From positions 30,723,934 to 30,787,933 of the forward strand of contig NC_045138.2 of NCBI RefSeq assembly GCF_008831285.2: a stretch of 64,000 nucleotides of DNA, read 5' to 3'. The number at the start of each line of letters is the position of its first letter. Position 1 is the first letter of the stretch. The notes beneath the pieces were generated by a model. The model was not told the origin of the DNA, did no database searches, and was given only the letters and a program-made list of their open reading frames with translations. Shown here piece after piece: positions 50,235 to 64,000 of this stretch. This stretch comes from Nymphaea colorata (lineage: Eukaryota > Streptophyta > Magnoliopsida > Nymphaeales > Nymphaeaceae). The translations under genes were made by a program, and so were the position numbers.

Positions 50235-52234
50235 CTCATAGTGAGCCACCAAGTCAGATTCTGCAGAGGTGCTAGGGTTTCATGATCACATGCTTCGTTT
50301 TCTCGGGTAGTCTCTCTAATCCCCAATTATTTCGGTTTTATTGGCTCTTATGCAAGTGGTTCTACATTGGCTTTGTCATTTCCCTGCTCCTTACCGTAGA
50401 ATTTCAGCTCGAACGCTAATTTCTGGTGTTTTCTTGCAAAGTTTGAGGTTCGTTCTTATGAGAGCAGATTTTTCTAGGAACAGATAATTATCTTCCTTTT
50501 CCTTGCCTTTGATATCAGAAACTGTTGGCACGAGTAACGGTTTTTTCGATCTGTTAGCAAATTTTTCGTCCATTCGAGTATAAAAGGTGGTTCGCTGTGT
50601 ACGCTTGCTCCAATGGTGATTATCGCGTCAGTGGTTTCTTGTGCGCAGAGACGATACTTCTTGTTGTTTCTGCTTCCTTCAGTAGTTTGGTTCGAATTGT
50701 TCTTTGGGAGAAACATATCCAAGGACATGCCTCCGAGACCATCTAAAATGAAATGTTCGTTTTAGGGCGGTGGAATCCTGATAAATCCCAGAATAGTTCG
50801 AGCGGGTTGTTTCACTTGATGTGGTTGCTTAATGCCTCAGCTGCTCAGTATACTGATTTTCTGAGAGGCGACCAAATTGTCTGCCCACTGTATCATTTGT
50901 TTTATGCCTCCTTTAGTTGTCTACAAGGCCCAACTTCTACGGATTTCTGCTGCTCACTGATTATAGTCTATACATTGTACCTGAAGGCGCACTCTGTGCA
51001 GTTGCAGCGGGTGTCTGGGTATAGTAAAACGGCAAAAAAGGAAAGTTTTTAGGGGTTAAGCTAGGGGGCACCAACGCATATTGCATAGTCAAAATTTGGC
51101 AATTGAAGTGCCTTAGCATTCTTAATCATTAAGTTATGCTCATGTTATAAACTGTTTGTCCATTTATTTTTGAAGCGATGGTTTTCATTTTGGTGACATG
51201 AAACAGAAAAAGAAGGGAAATGTGGTCCTTAACTCATTCTCTTTTTAAGTATTTCCTAACCACTATTGAATGCAGAGAAATTTGCAATCCATTATAGTTA
51301 GAAAAGCCATGATAGGGCAAAATTAGTTCGCCAATCCAGATAATGAAAAAGAAAATACAAAGAAATCTGGAAATAAAGGAAAAAAGGAAAACAACAGAAA
51401 AAATTAAATTAGACTGACGTGGTGGATTCATATCTAAAACACAATATCTGACAATTGTTTTGGAAAAGGGAAAGAATGGTAGAAATATGAATATATGATG
51501 CTGGGAAAAAAAATTGAATGTGAAGACCGAAGATTGATGAATAATATTTCTCCACTTCTCCTTCATAGAGAGAGTGAGAGAGAGATGGCCAGAGTCCAGT
51601 GGGTGGCAATGTTGGTTTCAACTTTCAAGGAAAGGAGGAGGACTGCACAAGAAGAGTATATATATATATATATATATATGTATATTGCTGGGATTTTAGG
51701 AAGTAATGACAGTGACTTTTGAAGTTCTTAGGGTTGTGGTGAACTTTCATTTTCAGGCCGAGCCGAAGGGGCACCAACCTGATTAATGGGGGCATTCCAT
51801 GTGGTTGACCAAGCCTTTCAGTTAGATTTTTGAAGGTCAGGGTGGGGAACTTGTCTGCCGTGGCCCAAACACGGGTCCACTGGTTGTATCTATTGTTCCA
51901 ATTATCGTATTGGTTTCCTTGCATATGCTTATGGGGTGGAACTATGGAGCAAATTTGCAAGTGCTTATGCTATCTTCTTTCATTTTTCTGTGTTGTGCTT
52001 GTCATGATTCTGTTGATTTGTTATTTGATACTTGCTGAGTTAACATGCACCTTTCATTACAGTGCTGGAAAGTTACATTCAACAGTTAAGTTTAACATCT
52101 TGTCTCAATTTCTCATATTATTTGTGCACCAAAATTTACATCAATCACCTTTTTTCTGATAGCCTGATACTGAATGTTGTTAGCCGGCTAAGCCAGAATC
52201 TTGAACATCATACTATTCCTGGTCATTTTGAGAC
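50190..52234 (+). promoter_or_regulatory. Probable 5' UTR and 5' UTR intron of SMC3
   Basis: A CT run at 50190-50230 followed by GTGCTAGGGTTTCATGATC (about 50268-50286) has the look of a plant transcribed leader; CTAGGGTTT words are typical there. The SMC3 start codon lies 1.9 kb downstream in a 15-nt coding exon, so at least one 5' UTR intron is likely, perhaps with a donor at CTCGG/GTAGTC near 50305. This is inference. The interval also contains a TA microsatellite (51657-51680). Confidence 0.35.

Positions 52235-64000
<11,766 letters not shown>

Overview
This is nuclear DNA of a flowering plant. Genes are split by many introns of 70 bp to 2.9 kb, and introns and intergenic DNA are AT-rich with abundant microsatellites and short inverted-repeat elements. 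The gene set includes families restricted to or typical of plants: PRMT10, a KCS11-type 3-ketoacyl-CoA synthase and a membrane steroid-binding protein. I cannot place the species from the sequence alone.

Layout. 1-2.56 kb: upstream DNA without a supported protein gene. 2.56-11.98 kb (+): a ten-exon DEAD-box RNA helicase of the RH33 type, predicted at 896 aa. 12.0-15.9 kb: intergenic. 15.92-19.25 kb (+): a two-exon membrane steroid-binding protein (244 aa). 19.3-22.3 kb: repeat-rich, with tRNA-like SINE boxes and a LINE reverse-transcriptase fossil. 22.28-25.97 kb (+): a seven-exon PRMT10 arginine methyltransferase (383 aa). 26.0-30.9 kb: repeats and a decayed hAT/DUF659 transposase followed by a cluster of perfect palindromes. 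30.95-31.47 kb (+): an intronless DPH4-type J-protein (174 aa). 31.5-38.6 kb: gene-poor and MITE-rich. 38.63-40.16 kb (-): an intronless KCS11-like enzyme (511 aa). 40.2-52.2 kb: a gene desert with nested small repeats. 52.24-64.0 kb (+): the 5' part of cohesin SMC3, running off the window at about residue 507 with 15 exons in view.

The genes are unrelated housekeeping or lipid-metabolism loci, not an operon or pathway cluster: RNA remodelling, steroid/heme-binding membrane protein, histone/protein arginine methylation, diphthamide synthesis, very-long-chain fatty-acid elongation, and sister-chromatid cohesion.

I found no evidence of a new multi-gene system. The observations most worth checking are two probable GC-AG introns in SMC3, a 15-nt first coding exon in SMC3, a duplicated 5' splice site in PRMT10, a 300-bp inverted-repeat family with five copies of which three lie in SMC3 introns, a Tourist-like MITE with intact TTA target duplication, and the palindrome cluster next to the hAT fossil. 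All gene models were built by hand from reading frames, splice signals and recalled family sequences. No alignment or database search was run.
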